A DNA stretch of 64,000 bases, taken from positions 17,366 through 81,365 of the forward strand of contig JAAYBD010000004.1 in the NCBI GenBank assembly GCA_012719035.1, read 5' to 3'. The translations under genes were made by a program, and so were the position numbers. This document shows, in pieces, positions 37,252 to 46,224 of this stretch (positions are counted from its first letter, which is position 1; the number at the start of each line of letters is the position of its first letter). The notes below the pieces were generated by a model. That model was not told the DNA's origin and did no database searches. It was given only the letters and a program-made list of their open reading frames with translations. The stretch is from Clostridiales bacterium (lineage in GTDB: Bacteria > Bacillota > Clostridia > Oscillospirales > Oscillospiraceae).

Positions 37252-37599
37252 ATGCATGAGCTTGGAATTGTTATGGAGATTGTCCGCGTCGTAGAAGATC
37301 TTGCCAAGGAGCAAGATATTACCGAAGTGGATACAATCGTCCTGCAGATAGGCGAGCTTTCTCCCGTTGTTCCCAAGTATATTGAAGAGTGTTATCCTGC
37401 TGCCATTGATGGCACATTTATGGAGAAAACCAAACTGGAGATCGAAATAATCCCGGGTAACGCTATGTGCAAAAATTGCGGCACGGTATTCAACTTGCTG
37501 TCAAGAAACGGAATATGCCCGAAGTGTCAGAAAAAAGAGTACGAGATTCTAAGCGGAAAAGACTTTTTCATAAAGGAAATCCGCGTTCCCGGCGAATAA
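37252..37599 (+). CDS. hypA: HypA-like nickel/zinc protein
   Basis: 115 residues. It starts MHE, the Ni-binding N-terminus of HypA, and has the zinc-site cysteine pairs C73/C76 (CKNC) and C89/C92 (CPKC). HypA delivers nickel to [NiFe] hydrogenases (and to urease in some bacteria). No hydrogenase or other hyp gene is in the window. Co-transcription with the large FeS flavoprotein suggests a specialised role, for instance maturation of or metal supply to a partner encoded elsewhere. Confidence 0.88.
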   Translation: MHELGIVMEIVRVVEDLAKEQDITEVDTIVLQIGELSPVVPKYIEECYPAAIDGTFMEKTKLEIEIIPGNAMCKNCGTVFNLLSRNGICPKCQKKEYEILSGKDFFIKEIRVPGE

Positions 37600-37644
37600 A
37601 ATTTTAGCAGGTATTTTTTCTTGCTGATGTTCCACACAAAGCAG

Positions 37645-37692
37645 AAACCGTTCCGTGTGGTCTCCTTCTCCTCACCGGAGCGGTTTTTGCTT
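37645..37692 (+). terminator. Terminator after hypA
   Basis: AAACCGTTCCG (37645 on) pairs with the region ending CGGAGCGGTTT (to 37686) and is followed by a T-rich stretch. Confidence 0.65.
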
Positions 37693-37750
37693 TGCTTCAG
37701 AAGCAATTGCCTGCCAGACAAAGTAAGCCGTTTTATAATTACTGCACTAT

Positions 37751-37791
37751 GACAGAAGTCCCCCGTTTACAGTAAACAGGGGACTTCTGTC
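37751..37791. repeat. 41-bp near-perfect palindrome
   Basis: GACAGAAGTCCCC (37751-37763) and GTTTAC (37765-37770) are mirrored by GTAAAC (37772-37777) and GGGGACTTCTGTC (37779-37791). There is one C/A mismatch and a one-base centre. It lies between convergent genes and lacks a T-run, so it is not a standard terminator. Confidence 0.85.
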
Positions 37792-37824
37792 ATGCTTCTA
37801 ATGTGCCGGCGCACAATTTCAGGT

Positions 37825-39213
37825 TTATTTTCTTTTATCGCTAATTTTAGGGCTCTCTTTTTTATTAATAAATGCCGAACCGATAATCATGATGATTAGG
37901 AAGATTATAAGATAGAATGCAACTATCATGCGGTGTGAGAAACAAGCTGCAATAATCATGAATATGCAGCCGCAGATGGCAAGAAAGGGCATTATGAATC
38001 GCTTGAATACGCTCAAGTCTTTTTCCTTAATCATCATAGCGATGAAAATCGGAATGTATAAGGCATAAATCGTAACTATGGGCAGCTCTGAACTATCAAA
38101 GGAGAAATTGCCGAACCATGGCGTTCCTTCAATTCCCACAAGAATTGCACCATAGAAATAGAGAAGCCAGAATCCGCAGAGAAGCAGCCCAAAAATAGAA
38201 GAGTTTGTGGGCATGTTGGTTACAGGATCGATCTGCTTGAAAAGCTCGGGCTTAGGTCCCTGATCTCTGACGGCAAGAGAGTACATGCCGCGTGTGCAGC
38301 CAAGCATGAGACCATTGAGCGTACCAAGGCAGGAAATAACTATGAACACAAAGAGGAGAGTTCCGCCGGCCTTGGAGAAAATGCTTTCAAAGGCTATCTT
38401 TGCGCCTGCTTCTCCGCCATTCATCATAATTTCATTTGAAACTCCGCCGGCAAGACCAATATAATATAGGATATATATCAACACAACAGTGATTGATCCA
38501 ATCGTGAGGGCTTTGGGAAGGTTTTTCTTTGCGTCTTTCAATTCGGCGTTAATGCTTGTTGCAATAATCCAGCCCTCATATGCAAACGCTGTTGCGACAA
38601 CCGCCGTAAAAAGGGCGGTACCTTTGCTGCTGACGGGTTCGACTACAGTTGTAAAATTCTCTACAGTCATACCTGAAGAAAGTCCGACAATTAGACCGAC
38701 AACACCCATCAGGCAAAGCGGAATTAGCTTGATTATTGTTGTGGAAACTTGAAATTTTCCTGCCATGACGGGGGAGAGCGCGTTAACAGCATAGCTTGCG
38801 CAGAGATAGAACGCGGCGATAGCCATTGCCTCTCCGCCGGCTATAGGAAAGCCGAACAGGACACAGGTATAGCATGCACTGACCCAGGCAAGTACACTTG
38901 TCAGAGTTGGGTAATATATGATCGTCATAAACCAACCGACCATATATGCATATTTGCTGCCCATAGTGACTTCCGCATAGTCAACCAAACCGTTTACATA
39001 GCTGTAGCGTGTTGCCATAGTTGCAAAGGTATAGGCGCATACGACCATGATTGCTCCGCCTATGAGCCATGCAAGGATACCGAGAGGCTGATTTCCGCCC
39101 GTTTTGACGAGGATTTTTTCAGCTTTGAAGAAAACGCCGCTGCCGATTACTATTCCGACTACCATGGCTATAGCGGTCAGCAGCCCGTATTTCTCCTTTA
39201 GTTTTGTTTCCAT
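37825..39213 (-). CDS. APC-family amino acid permease
   Basis: About 462 residues from the ATG at 39213 (GAGGGAG upstream); an 80-residue in-frame extension upstream is not supported. KEKYGLLTAIAMVVGIVIGSGVFF is the first transmembrane span with the GSG substrate motif of the APC superfamily, followed by about 11 further hydrophobic segments. It probably exchanges or imports an amino acid; the substrate is not predictable. It is transcribed alone. A palindrome at 39260-39277 may be its operator. Confidence 0.88.
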   Translation of the reverse strand: METKLKEKYGLLTAIAMVVGIVIGSGVFFKAEKILVKTGGNQPLGILAWLIGGAIMVVCAYTFATMATRYSYVNGLVDYAEVTMGSKYAYMVGWFMTIIYYPTLTSVLAWVSACYTCVLFGFPIAGGEAMAIAAFYLCASYAVNALSPVMAGKFQVSTTIIKLIPLCLMGVVGLIVGLSSGMTVENFTTVVEPVSSKGTALFTAVVATAFAYEGWIIATSINAELKDAKKNLPKALTIGSITVVLIYILYYIGLAGGVSNEIMMNGGEAGAKIAFESIFSKAGGTLLFVFIVISCLGTLNGLMLGCTRGMYSLAVRDQGPKPELFKQIDPVTNMPTNSSIFGLLLCGFWLLYFYGAILVGIEGTPWFGNFSFDSSELPIVTIYALYIPIFIAMMIKEKDLSVFKRFIMPFLAICGCIFMIIAACFSHRMIVAFYLIIFLIIMIIGSAFINKKESPKISDKRK

Positions 39214-39259
39214 ATTATTTTCTCCCTCTTTCGTTGTGCTTGACTGAATAATCAGCCGC

Positions 39260-39277
39260 ATGTATGATAACATACAT
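39260..39277. promoter_or_regulatory. Palindrome upstream of the permease gene
   Basis: ATGTATG and CATACAT flank ATAA, a perfect 7-bp dyad, 47 bases before the permease start codon. It may be a repressor operator; no regulator gene is adjacent. Confidence 0.45.
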
Positions 39278-39440
39278 ATTAGGCAAAATAAAGAAAAAAT
39301 TATATAATACGGCAATTCCTTAACTTGAAAAAGCACATTGATTGTGCGAAGTAACGAATTAATTCGATGCAATAATAAAGAATCTTTGCTTTTAAGCAGA
39401 CTCCCATACCATAAAAAAGAAATCAGCCGTTTAAATAATA

Positions 39441-39477
39441 TAAACCTGCTCATATTATTAACATACGAGCAGGTTTA
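39441..39477 (-). terminator. Terminator after the nitroreductase gene
   Basis: TAAACCTGCTC and GAGCAGGTTTA pair perfectly around a 15-base AT-rich loop, shortly after the end of the aldolase-nitroreductase operon. Confidence 0.7.
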
Positions 39478-39493
39478 TACTTTACCTATACAA

Positions 39494-40027
39494 TTAAATA
39501 ATCTTCAGAACCTCGTTGAGAGGGCGTCTTTGAGGCGCAGGGGGGGCGGATTCGTGAAAACCGCAGGCTATAAGGACAAGCAAATCCTCGTTTTCCGGAA
39601 TATTCAGGATTGATTTGATTTTTATAGGGTCGAAAATGCCAAGGATAACTGTGCCAATGCCAAGGTCATGTGCGGCAAGGCAAAAGGTCTGTGCGGTAAG
39701 ACCGCAGTCAAAATATGTGTATGCTTCACCGTAAATCGTAGTGGGTGTACCGTCTTTCTCATAACCGCTCCTTTTTGTAACGGCAGACAGAGCTATAAGT
39801 AGGGGGGAAGTGCTGACGATAGCTTTGTTCCAGTCGCCCAAGGTGCTGCAAATCTCATCAAGGACTGCTTTATCGGTTACTGCGGTAAAGCGAGTGGTTT
39901 GAGAGTTTTTCCACGTCGGAGCATACTGGGCTTCAGCAACAAGCTTTTCAATCAAGCCTTTTTCAATCGGTTTATCAGTGAACTTCCTTACGCTTCTTCG
40001 CGTTTCAATACACTTCAAAGTTTCCAT
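39494..40027 (-). CDS. Nitroreductase-family FMN oxidoreductase
   Basis: About 177 residues from the ATG at 40027 (AAGGAGG upstream). IETRRSVRKFTDKPI is the N-terminal FMN-binding motif; the DLGIGTVILGIFD region is the C-terminal signature. Such enzymes reduce nitro compounds, quinones or flavins with NAD(P)H. It starts 10 bases after a class II aldolase gene. It does not show the longer form expected of BluB, so no role in making the lower B12 ligand is claimed. Confidence 0.85.
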   Translation of the reverse strand: METLKCIETRRSVRKFTDKPIEKGLIEKLVAEAQYAPTWKNSQTTRFTAVTDKAVLDEICSTLGDWNKAIVSTSPLLIALSAVTKRSGYEKDGTPTTIYGEAYTYFDCGLTAQTFCLAAHDLGIGTVILGIFDPIKIKSILNIPENEDLLVLIACGFHESAPPAPQRRPLNEVLKII

Positions 40028-40037
40028 TGTTGCCTCC

Positions 40038-40688
40038 TTATATGTTGTTGGGTTGTCCATATTTTTTTGCAACAAATTCCTGCATTGCAGCAATGTCAGA
40101 TTCTAAAAGCGGAATATAATTTCCGCCGACGGAGCGAATTCGGAAATATATTTCCGCCGTCATTTCAAGCACTTTAGCGACTTTAAAAGCCCCTTTTATG
40201 TCCTGCCCGAGGCAGACCGCGCCGTGCGACTGAAGCAGGCAGGCATTTGCCTTTTTGCCAAGTGCCTCAACACAGTTGTTTGCAAGCTCCATCGTTCCGG
40301 GAAGAGCATAGGCGGCGGTCTTTACTTCGTCTCCCAATGCCTGTGCTGCCTCATCAATAATAAGCGGGATGCCCTCGCCCATGCAGGAGAAAACCGTTGA
40401 GCAGATCGGATGAGTATGCACAAGTGCCTTGACCTCCGGACGGGCGCGGTAAACGCTGAGGTGAAGATCGGTTTCGATGGACGGGCGCCGCGTTCCTGAA
40501 ACGATCTCCTTATCTATTGTCATAACCACAACATCATCAGCAGTACAGGTTTCATAATCCATTCCGCTTGGTGTTATGTAAACCAAGCCGCTGTCGTCGC
40601 GTACACTAATATTTCCCCATGTATCAACTGTGAAGCCCTCGCGTATGAGCTTTTTTCCTGCCGATACTATAACTTCTCGCATATCCAT
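40038..40688 (-). CDS. Class II aldolase (L-fuculose-phosphate aldolase-like)
   Basis: About 216 residues. The ATG at 40688 is 9 bases after AAAGGA; an ATG two codons upstream is closer to the site. TWGNISVRDDSGLVYITPSGMDY, the zinc ligands HTHP and the later His in LQSHGAV, and a likely catalytic Glu in SIETDLHL match the FucA/AraD family. It cleaves a phosphorylated sugar, often to dihydroxyacetone phosphate and an aldehyde. The neighbouring nitroreductase and divergent zinc dehydrogenase suggest a small sugar- or aldehyde-processing locus, but the substrate is unknown. Confidence 0.87.
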   Translation of the reverse strand: MDMREVIVSAGKKLIREGFTVDTWGNISVRDDSGLVYITPSGMDYETCTADDVVVMTIDKEIVSGTRRPSIETDLHLSVYRARPEVKALVHTHPICSTVFSCMGEGIPLIIDEAAQALGDEVKTAAYALPGTMELANNCVEALGKKANACLLQSHGAVCLGQDIKGAFKVAKVLEMTAEIYFRIRSVGGNYIPLLESDIAAMQEFVAKKYGQPNNI

Positions 40689-40747
40689 AATCATGTGTCC
40701 TTTCGTTTGCGATGCTGCCGAATTATGGCTATTGTTATTATAGACAA

Positions 40748-40775
40748 GTATTACAGCTATGGCTGTACATGTCAA
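40748..40775 (-). promoter_or_regulatory. Promoter of the aldolase-nitroreductase operon
   Basis: Minus strand TTGACA (40770-40775) and TAATAC (40748-40753) separated by 16 bases. Confidence 0.5.
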
Positions 40776-40866
40776 GTATGGATTTTTACTATATGGCATG
40801 ATAAAATAATCCCGGCTAAAGATATATTATTCAAAGAACAATATAATGATTTATTTTAGAATATTT

Positions 40867-40911
40867 CAGCGCTTTTATGCGCTGTGGCGGGAAATTCGCA
40901 AAGATTCCCGC
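40867..40911. repeat. Two adjacent hairpins between divergent genes
   Basis: CAGCGC/GCGCTG (40867-40884) is followed at once by GCGGGAA/TTCCCGC (40887-40911). No T-run follows. They lie in the 315-base gap between the aldolase and the dehydrogenase and might be regulatory; nothing else was recognised there beyond the aldolase promoter. Confidence 0.45.
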
Positions 40912-41003
40912 AGATTACCGAAAACTTGCCCTAACATCCAAGAAGCGTACCGCGATGCAATGACGTTATATCAAGTTAATTTAAACTATAAGTGAGGTGC
41001 TGT

Positions 41004-41939
41004 ATGAAGGGTTTATTTTTTGACGGAGAAAAAGCAGTATTTAAAAATGATTTGCCTATGCCCGAGCCTCTCCCGCATGAGAGCCTTGTTTGTATATCTA
41101 TAGCTGCAATCTGCAATACGGACAGAGAGATAATGCGCGGATACAAGCCCGATTTTAAGGGAGTGCTCGGACACGAGTTTGTTGGTGTTGTTGAAAAATC
41201 CAGTGACCCTGAGCTTGTCGGGAAGCGTGTGGTAGGCGAACTGAACGAAGGATGCGGTGAATGCATCTACTGTAAAACCGGACGTGAACGCCACTGCGAA
41301 AGCCGGAAATGCATAGGTATAACGCAGAAAAACGGCTGCTTTGCGCAGTATATGACTATTGCAACAAGACTTCTGCACGTGATACCGGATAGCCTGACGG
41401 ACGAAAAAGCCGTTTTTACAGAACCTTTGGCGGCTGCGCTGGAAATCCCGGATCAGATACAGATCCGCCCGTCAGAGGAAGTCTGCGTAATAGGAGACGG
41501 AAGACTGGCGTTTATGATTGCTCAGGTTCTTGCTCTTACGGGTGCGGAAGTAACCGTTCTGGGAAAGCACGAAGAAAAACTCAGCCGTTTTAAGAGTTTT
41601 GCAAAAACTGCAACAGACTGCGGACGCCGATTTGAAATAGTCATCGATGCCGCAGGTTCGCCGACAGGAATCGAAACCGCTATGAAACTTGTCCGAAGCA
41701 AGGGCACGATAGTTCTGAAAAGCACGTATGCGGGAAATGCAAGCGTAAATCTTTCCCAGATTGTTGTGAATGAAGTGACTGTACTCGGAAGCCGCTGCGG
41801 ACCTTTTGCTCCAGCCGTCAGGCTGCTTTCGAGAGGGCTTCTTGATTTGCCGCAGATTGAGCTTCATGAACTTTCGGAATGGCAGAACGCCTTTGAAAGC
41901 CGGGCTTTCAAGGTCGGCTTTGACATGCGTCTGCCCTAA
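41004..41939 (+). CDS. Zinc-dependent medium-chain dehydrogenase/reductase
   Basis: 311 residues from the ATG at 41004. Catalytic zinc ligands are likely in AAICNTDRE and LGHEFVG; the structural zinc site is CGECIYCKTGRERHC. The Rossmann domain follows with VCVIGDGRLAFMIAQVLALTGAEVTVLG, which lacks the last glycine of the classic GxGxxG. The chain is shorter than the usual 340-350 residues. It probably oxidises an alcohol or sugar alcohol with NAD(P). It is divergent from the aldolase pair. Confidence 0.85.
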   Translation: MKGLFFDGEKAVFKNDLPMPEPLPHESLVCISIAAICNTDREIMRGYKPDFKGVLGHEFVGVVEKSSDPELVGKRVVGELNEGCGECIYCKTGRERHCESRKCIGITQKNGCFAQYMTIATRLLHVIPDSLTDEKAVFTEPLAAALEIPDQIQIRPSEEVCVIGDGRLAFMIAQVLALTGAEVTVLGKHEEKLSRFKSFAKTATDCGRRFEIVIDAAGSPTGIETAMKLVRSKGTIVLKSTYAGNASVNLSQIVVNEVTVLGSRCGPFAPAVRLLSRGLLDLPQIELHELSEWQNAFESRAFKVGFDMRLP

Positions 41940-41973
41940 ATTAGTAAAATTATCATTATATGGTGCATTTTGC

Positions 41974-42002
41974 TTGCAAAGAAATAGAATATATACTATA
42001 AT
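41974..42002 (+). promoter_or_regulatory. Sigma-A-type promoter for the BMP lipoprotein gene
   Basis: TTGCAA (41974-41979), a 17-base spacer and TATAAT (41997-42002). Confidence 0.7.
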
Positions 42003-42070
42003 ATGTGATATATTTGAGAATACTCTCAAATACGAGAAACGAAAACCATATAAGATTATGGAGGTAAAAA

Positions 42071-43225
42071 ATGAAGAAGATTCTTGCTCTTACCTTGGCA
42101 CTTGTAATGGCGCTTGGGCTTGCTGCCTGTGCTCCTAAGGGTGCCACATCCGGAACTGATGTTCCCCCCGCCGAAACGCCCGACGAAACAGCCGAACTCA
42201 AAATCGCTATAGTGACAAGCCCCTCCGGCGTTGACGACGGCTCTTTCAATCAGGACAACTATGAAGGTATCAAAAACTTCATAAAAAACCATCCCAATGC
42301 CACTGTCAAAGCTGTTCAGGAACCCGATATAACTAAGGCAGCCAGCGCCGTTGCAGAGATTGTTGCAGACTATGATGTCATCGTAACTCCGGGATTCCAG
42401 TTTGGTCCTATAACAACAATTGCACAGGAGAACCCCAGCAAGAAATTTATTCTTGTTGACTCCTTCCCCACAGATCCTGCAGACGACAAGGAGACCATTG
42501 TAGTTGACAACATCTATGCAATGCAGTTTGCAGAGCAGGAGAGCGGCTTTTTCGCAGGTGTTGCTGCCGCTATGGAAACAAAGACCGGCAAGGTCGCTGT
42601 TGTAAACGGACAGGCATTCCCCTCCAACGTCAACTATCAGTACGGCTTTGAAGCAGGCGTTGCATATGCAAATGCAAAGTTTGGAACAAAGGCGGAATGC
42701 GTTGAACTCGCATCCTATGCCGGAATAGATGTAACTAATGCCAAAATCGGCGGCAACTATATCGGCGGATTCAGCGATCCCGAAACCGGAAAAGTTGTCG
42801 GCAAGGCTCTTATCGCAGAGGGCGTTGATATCATGTTCGTAGCTGCCGGCAACTCCGGAAACGGCGTTTTCACTGCAGCTAAGGAAGCAAAAGACGTTAA
42901 GGTTATCGGCTGTGACGTCGACCAGTATGATGACGGTGTAAGCGGCGACAGAAACATCGTTCTGACTTCTGCTCTCAAGAATATGTCCATCAACGTCGAG
43001 CGTCAGCTCAACGCCATTGCAGACGGCACTTTCAAGGGCGGCAACTATCTGCTCAAGGCGGACACAGACTCCACAGGCTTTGTATTTACGGAAGGACGTC
43101 ACCAGCTCAGCGAAAATACTATCAAGGCACTCAATGAAGTATACGAGCTTGTCAAGAACGGCACTATCGTTCCTCCCTCCAACTTCAGCGAAGAGACCGT
43201 TGAGAATTTCCCCGGACTTGCATAA
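42071..43225 (+). CDS. BMP-family nucleoside-binding lipoprotein
   Basis: 384 residues. The signal peptide ends in a lipobox, LGLAAC (Cys20). The remainder is a basic-membrane-protein type solute-binding fold (KIAIVTSPSGVDDGSFNQ; ILVDSFP). BMP proteins such as PnrA and BmpA bind purine nucleosides. It has its own promoter and a strong terminator before the downstream ABC genes, so it can be made in excess over the transporter, as is usual for binding proteins. GGAGGT precedes the ATG. Confidence 0.92.
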   Translation: MKKILALTLALVMALGLAACAPKGATSGTDVPPAETPDETAELKIAIVTSPSGVDDGSFNQDNYEGIKNFIKNHPNATVKAVQEPDITKAASAVAEIVADYDVIVTPGFQFGPITTIAQENPSKKFILVDSFPTDPADDKETIVVDNIYAMQFAEQESGFFAGVAAAMETKTGKVAVVNGQAFPSNVNYQYGFEAGVAYANAKFGTKAECVELASYAGIDVTNAKIGGNYIGGFSDPETGKVVGKALIAEGVDIMFVAAGNSGNGVFTAAKEAKDVKVIGCDVDQYDDGVSGDRNIVLTSALKNMSINVERQLNAIADGTFKGGNYLLKADTDSTGFVFTEGRHQLSENTIKALNEVYELVKNGTIVPPSNFSEETVENFPGLA

Positions 43226-43282
43226 GCTGATTTGATTTACGGCGGTTTAAGCTGTAAAAAGCATATAATCAAATAAACCTAC

Positions 43283-43317
43283 AGACCGATATGGAAATTT
43301 CCATATCGGTCTTTTTT
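43283..43317 (+). terminator. Terminator after the BMP lipoprotein gene
   Basis: AGACCGATATGG and CCATATCGGTCT pair perfectly around AAATTT, followed by a T6 run. Confidence 0.92.
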
Positions 43318-43417
43318 CTGCAGCATCGTTATTTTAGGACTTGCTGTCAAATAATAAGTATATATTTGCAATTTTTTGATAATTCATATTTACGTACATG
43401 AAAATGCATAAAACTCT

Positions 43418-43446
43418 TTGACAGTCTATTAATAAACGAGTAGAAT
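43418..43446 (+). promoter_or_regulatory. Promoter for the nucleoside ABC transporter operon
   Basis: TTGACA (43418-43423), a 17-base spacer and TAGAAT (43441-43446). Confidence 0.65.
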
Positions 43447-43492
43447 ATACTCATAATTCCACGAATATTGCCGCAGCAAAGGAGAAAGCCGG

Positions 43493-45025
43493 ATGGACGA
43501 ATATATTGTTGAAATGCGCCACATTACAAAGCGTTTTCCCGGAGTGGTCGCAAATGACGACGTTTCCGTCTCAATAAAAAAAGGAGAGATTTTTGCGCTT
43601 TTAGGTGAAAACGGTGCGGGAAAATCTACGCTGATGAGTATGCTTTTCGGTATGTATGAGCCGGACGAGGGAGAAATATTCATTCGCGGCAAAAAGGTGA
43701 AGATTACATCACCGGCGCAAGCAACGCAGCTTAATATAGGCATGGTTCACCAGCATTTCAAGCTGGTGGAAAACTATACTATTACCGAGAATATCGTTTT
43801 GGGACAGGAACCGCCTTCGCGCTTCATGGGCTTTTTGCCCTCCGTCGACATCAAAGGCTCAAATAAAAAAATAGCAGAGCTTTCGAAGCGCTACGGACTC
43901 GAGGTTGATCCAAGGAAAAAAATCGAGGATATCAGTGTCTCAACACGCCAGCGTGTCGAGATTTTGAAAATGCTGTACAGAGAAGCCGAAATACTCATTT
44001 TTGACGAACCAACGGCAGTTCTGACACCTCAGGAAATTGAGTTTTTGCTTGATATTATCCGTGAGCTTAGAAACTCAGGCAAGACAATAATCCTTATCAC
44101 GCATAAACTTGAGGAAATCAAGAAAGTTGCCGACCGCTGTGCGATTTTGAACAGGGGCAAGCTTGTTGGCGTGCTGGATGTTGCCTCCACCACTACGAAA
44201 ACGATGGCAAACATGATGGTTGGACGCGAGGTCAGCTTTAAAATAGAAAAGAATCCCGCAAATTTCGGACCGGAGGTTTTGAATGTGGCGGGGCTTACAG
44301 TTAAAAATCAGGATGGTCTGCAAGTTGTAAAGAATGTGTCTTTCTCAGTCCGGCGGGGCGAGATATTTGCAATTGCAGGCGTTTCCGGCAATGGTCAAAT
44401 CGAGGTGGCGGACGCAATAACGGGGCTTATCCCTGCGAGCGGAGGGACTATTTCGCTTAACGGGAACGATATTACGAACTCGGGCGTACGGGAGCGAACT
44501 GTGGCGGGAATTTCCTATATTCCTGAGGATAGGCAAGAGGTCGGTTTGGTTTTGGATTTTAGTCTTGCCGAAAACCTTGCCATGAAGAAATATTTCCGCG
44601 AACCCTTCTGTGAAAAGGGGATTTTGAATAACGAAGCCTTTGAAGAACACGGCAAAAGGCTGATTGAAGAGTATGATATCAGAAGCGGTCAGGGCATTTC
44701 AACGACTGTCCGCTCAATGTCTGGCGGAAATCAGCAGAAAGCGATAGTAGCGCGAGAAATCGAGCTTTCCTCGGAGCTTATGATTTTTGTACAGCCCACG
44801 CGCGGACTTGATATAGGCGCCATTGAGAACATACACAGGCAGATCCTCGCTCAGCGCGATGCGGGACGCGCAATCCTGCTCATATCACTGGAGCTCGATG
44901 AAATTATCGGGCTTGCAGATACCATAGGCGTTATGTATAACGGAGAAATGCTGAACATCGCCCCTGCCGAAACGCTGACAGCCAATCAGGTGGGCGAATA
45001 TATGATGGGGGTGAAGGCTGAATGA
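43493..45025 (+). CDS. nupO: Nucleoside ABC transporter, tandem ATP-binding protein (NupO-like)
   Basis: 510 residues with two ATPase halves. The first has Walker A GENGAGKST and Walker B ILIFDEPTAVLT; its signature is degenerate (ISVSTRQRVEI). The second has a degenerate P-loop (GVSGNGQIEV) and signature MSGGNQQKAIVAREI, as usual for this family. It drives purine nucleoside import with the BMP lipoprotein and two permeases. Overlaps the next gene as ATGA. Confidence 0.92.
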   Translation: MDEYIVEMRHITKRFPGVVANDDVSVSIKKGEIFALLGENGAGKSTLMSMLFGMYEPDEGEIFIRGKKVKITSPAQATQLNIGMVHQHFKLVENYTITENIVLGQEPPSRFMGFLPSVDIKGSNKKIAELSKRYGLEVDPRKKIEDISVSTRQRVEILKMLYREAEILIFDEPTAVLTPQEIEFLLDIIRELRNSGKTIILITHKLEEIKKVADRCAILNRGKLVGVLDVASTTTKTMANMMVGREVSFKIEKNPANFGPEVLNVAGLTVKNQDGLQVVKNVSFSVRRGEIFAIAGVSGNGQIEVADAITGLIPASGGTISLNGNDITNSGVRERTVAGISYIPEDRQEVGLVLDFSLAENLAMKKYFREPFCEKGILNNEAFEEHGKRLIEEYDIRSGQGISTTVRSMSGGNQQKAIVAREIELSSELMIFVQPTRGLDIGAIENIHRQILAQRDAGRAILLISLELDEIIGLADTIGVMYNGEMLNIAPAETLTANQVGEYMMGVKAE

Positions 45026-46224
45026 GAAAAGATAAAAATACTGCCGGAAGAGACAAAAATACTACTATAAATCCATTTGTACGGGGAGCCGTAACTATAC
45101 TGGGCAACGAAAAGCACCAGTCTATTTCAATTCCGCTGTTTGCAATCCTGCTCAGTCTTCTTGCCGGAGCTATTGTTATTTTGTTTTTAGGAAAAAATCC
45201 GATTGACTCATTTATAAGTCTTCTTCAGGGCAGCGGGATTCTGCCCAAGGCGCAGTATGCCGCAAAAAAGAACATGCTGACGGATTTTCTAAGCATGATA
45301 AACTCACTGACTCCGATGATTTTCGCAGCTCTCGCAGTTGCAGTTGCTCTTAAAACCGGTCTTTTTAATATCGGAATATCGGGACAGATGCTCGTTGCGG
45401 GATTTGCGGCGACCGTAACGGTCGGCTATTCAAATTTGCCTATGGCGGCTGCCCTTCCTCTTGTTCTCGTTGTTGGTATTGTCTTCGGCGGAGCTGTGGG
45501 AGCGCTGATTGGCTGGTTGAAGCACAGGTTCAATATAAATGAGGTCGTTTCATCTATAATGCTGAATTATATTTTTCAGTATATCATTAGTTTTTTCATC
45601 AATTCATATTATATGAATCCGGTGACACGCCAGTCTCGGCAGGTAAGTGCCGCCGCAAGGCTTACGCTGACGGATGTCGAGTTATACGGTCTTAAAATGG
45701 ATATACCATTGGGATTTATTCTCACTATTCCAGTTGCATTTCTTGTTCTGTTCCTGCTTAATAAAACACGCTTGGGATATGAGCTGAAGATTGTGGGTCT
45801 TAACCGAAAGGCTGCAAAATATGCCGGAATCAAGGTCGGGAAAAGCATGGTTATCTCAATGGCTATTTCCGGAGCTCTTGCCGGCCTTGCGGGAGTTACA
45901 CTGTACCTGGGTACTTTTGCCAGCATCCAGCCGCGTGTGCTTACTTCTGTGGGCTTCGATTCTATAGCCGTATGCCTTCTGGGAAATGCGCATCCGATTG
46001 GGATACTGTTTTCATCACTGCTTATTACGATAATCTCCAAGGGCGGCAACTACATGAGTTCAATGGTGGGCATTCCGCAGGAGATAGCTCAGGTGATCAC
46101 GGGGCTGATTCTGCTGTTTTCCGCCTGCGGCGCATATATACGTTACAGAGTGGAGCTTGCAAAAGAAAATATCGGCAATGGAAAGCTCCGAATCGAGAAT
46201 AACGGCGAAGGAGGGCAAAAGTAA
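45022..46224 (+). CDS. nupP: Nucleoside ABC transporter permease 1 (NupP-like)
   Basis: 400 residues; a polytopic membrane protein of the branched-chain-amino-acid/nucleoside permease family. ALAVAVALKTGLFNIGISGQM and KAAKYAGIKVGKSMV are typical of the larger permease of BMP systems. About 8-10 membrane segments. The long polar N-terminus (first 40 residues) is common in this family. Stop overlaps the following ATG (TAATG). Confidence 0.9.
   Translation: MRKDKNTAGRDKNTTINPFVRGAVTILGNEKHQSISIPLFAILLSLLAGAIVILFLGKNPIDSFISLLQGSGILPKAQYAAKKNMLTDFLSMINSLTPMIFAALAVAVALKTGLFNIGISGQMLVAGFAATVTVGYSNLPMAAALPLVLVVGIVFGGAVGALIGWLKHRFNINEVVSSIMLNYIFQYIISFFINSYYMNPVTRQSRQVSAAARLTLTDVELYGLKMDIPLGFILTIPVAFLVLFLLNKTRLGYELKIVGLNRKAAKYAGIKVGKSMVISMAISGALAGLAGVTLYLGTFASIQPRVLTSVGFDSIAVCLLGNAHPIGILFSSLLITIISKGGNYMSSMVGIPQEIAQVITGLILLFSACGAYIRYRVELAKENIGNGKLRIENNGEGGQK

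Noticed and set aside
37825-39453. Long 542-residue form of the amino acid permease
   Set aside because: The first 80 residues do not match the family, and the ribosome-binding site is directly before the ATG at 39213.
39494-40027. Nitroreductase-like gene as BluB (lower-ligand synthesis)
   Set aside because: Length and motifs fit a general nitroreductase, and it is paired with an aldolase far from the cobalamin genes.
42056-43102. Long 348-residue frame antisense to the BMP lipoprotein gene
   Set aside because: The sense strand encodes a clear lipoprotein with signal peptide and promoter; the antisense product is Cys-rich with no recognised domain.
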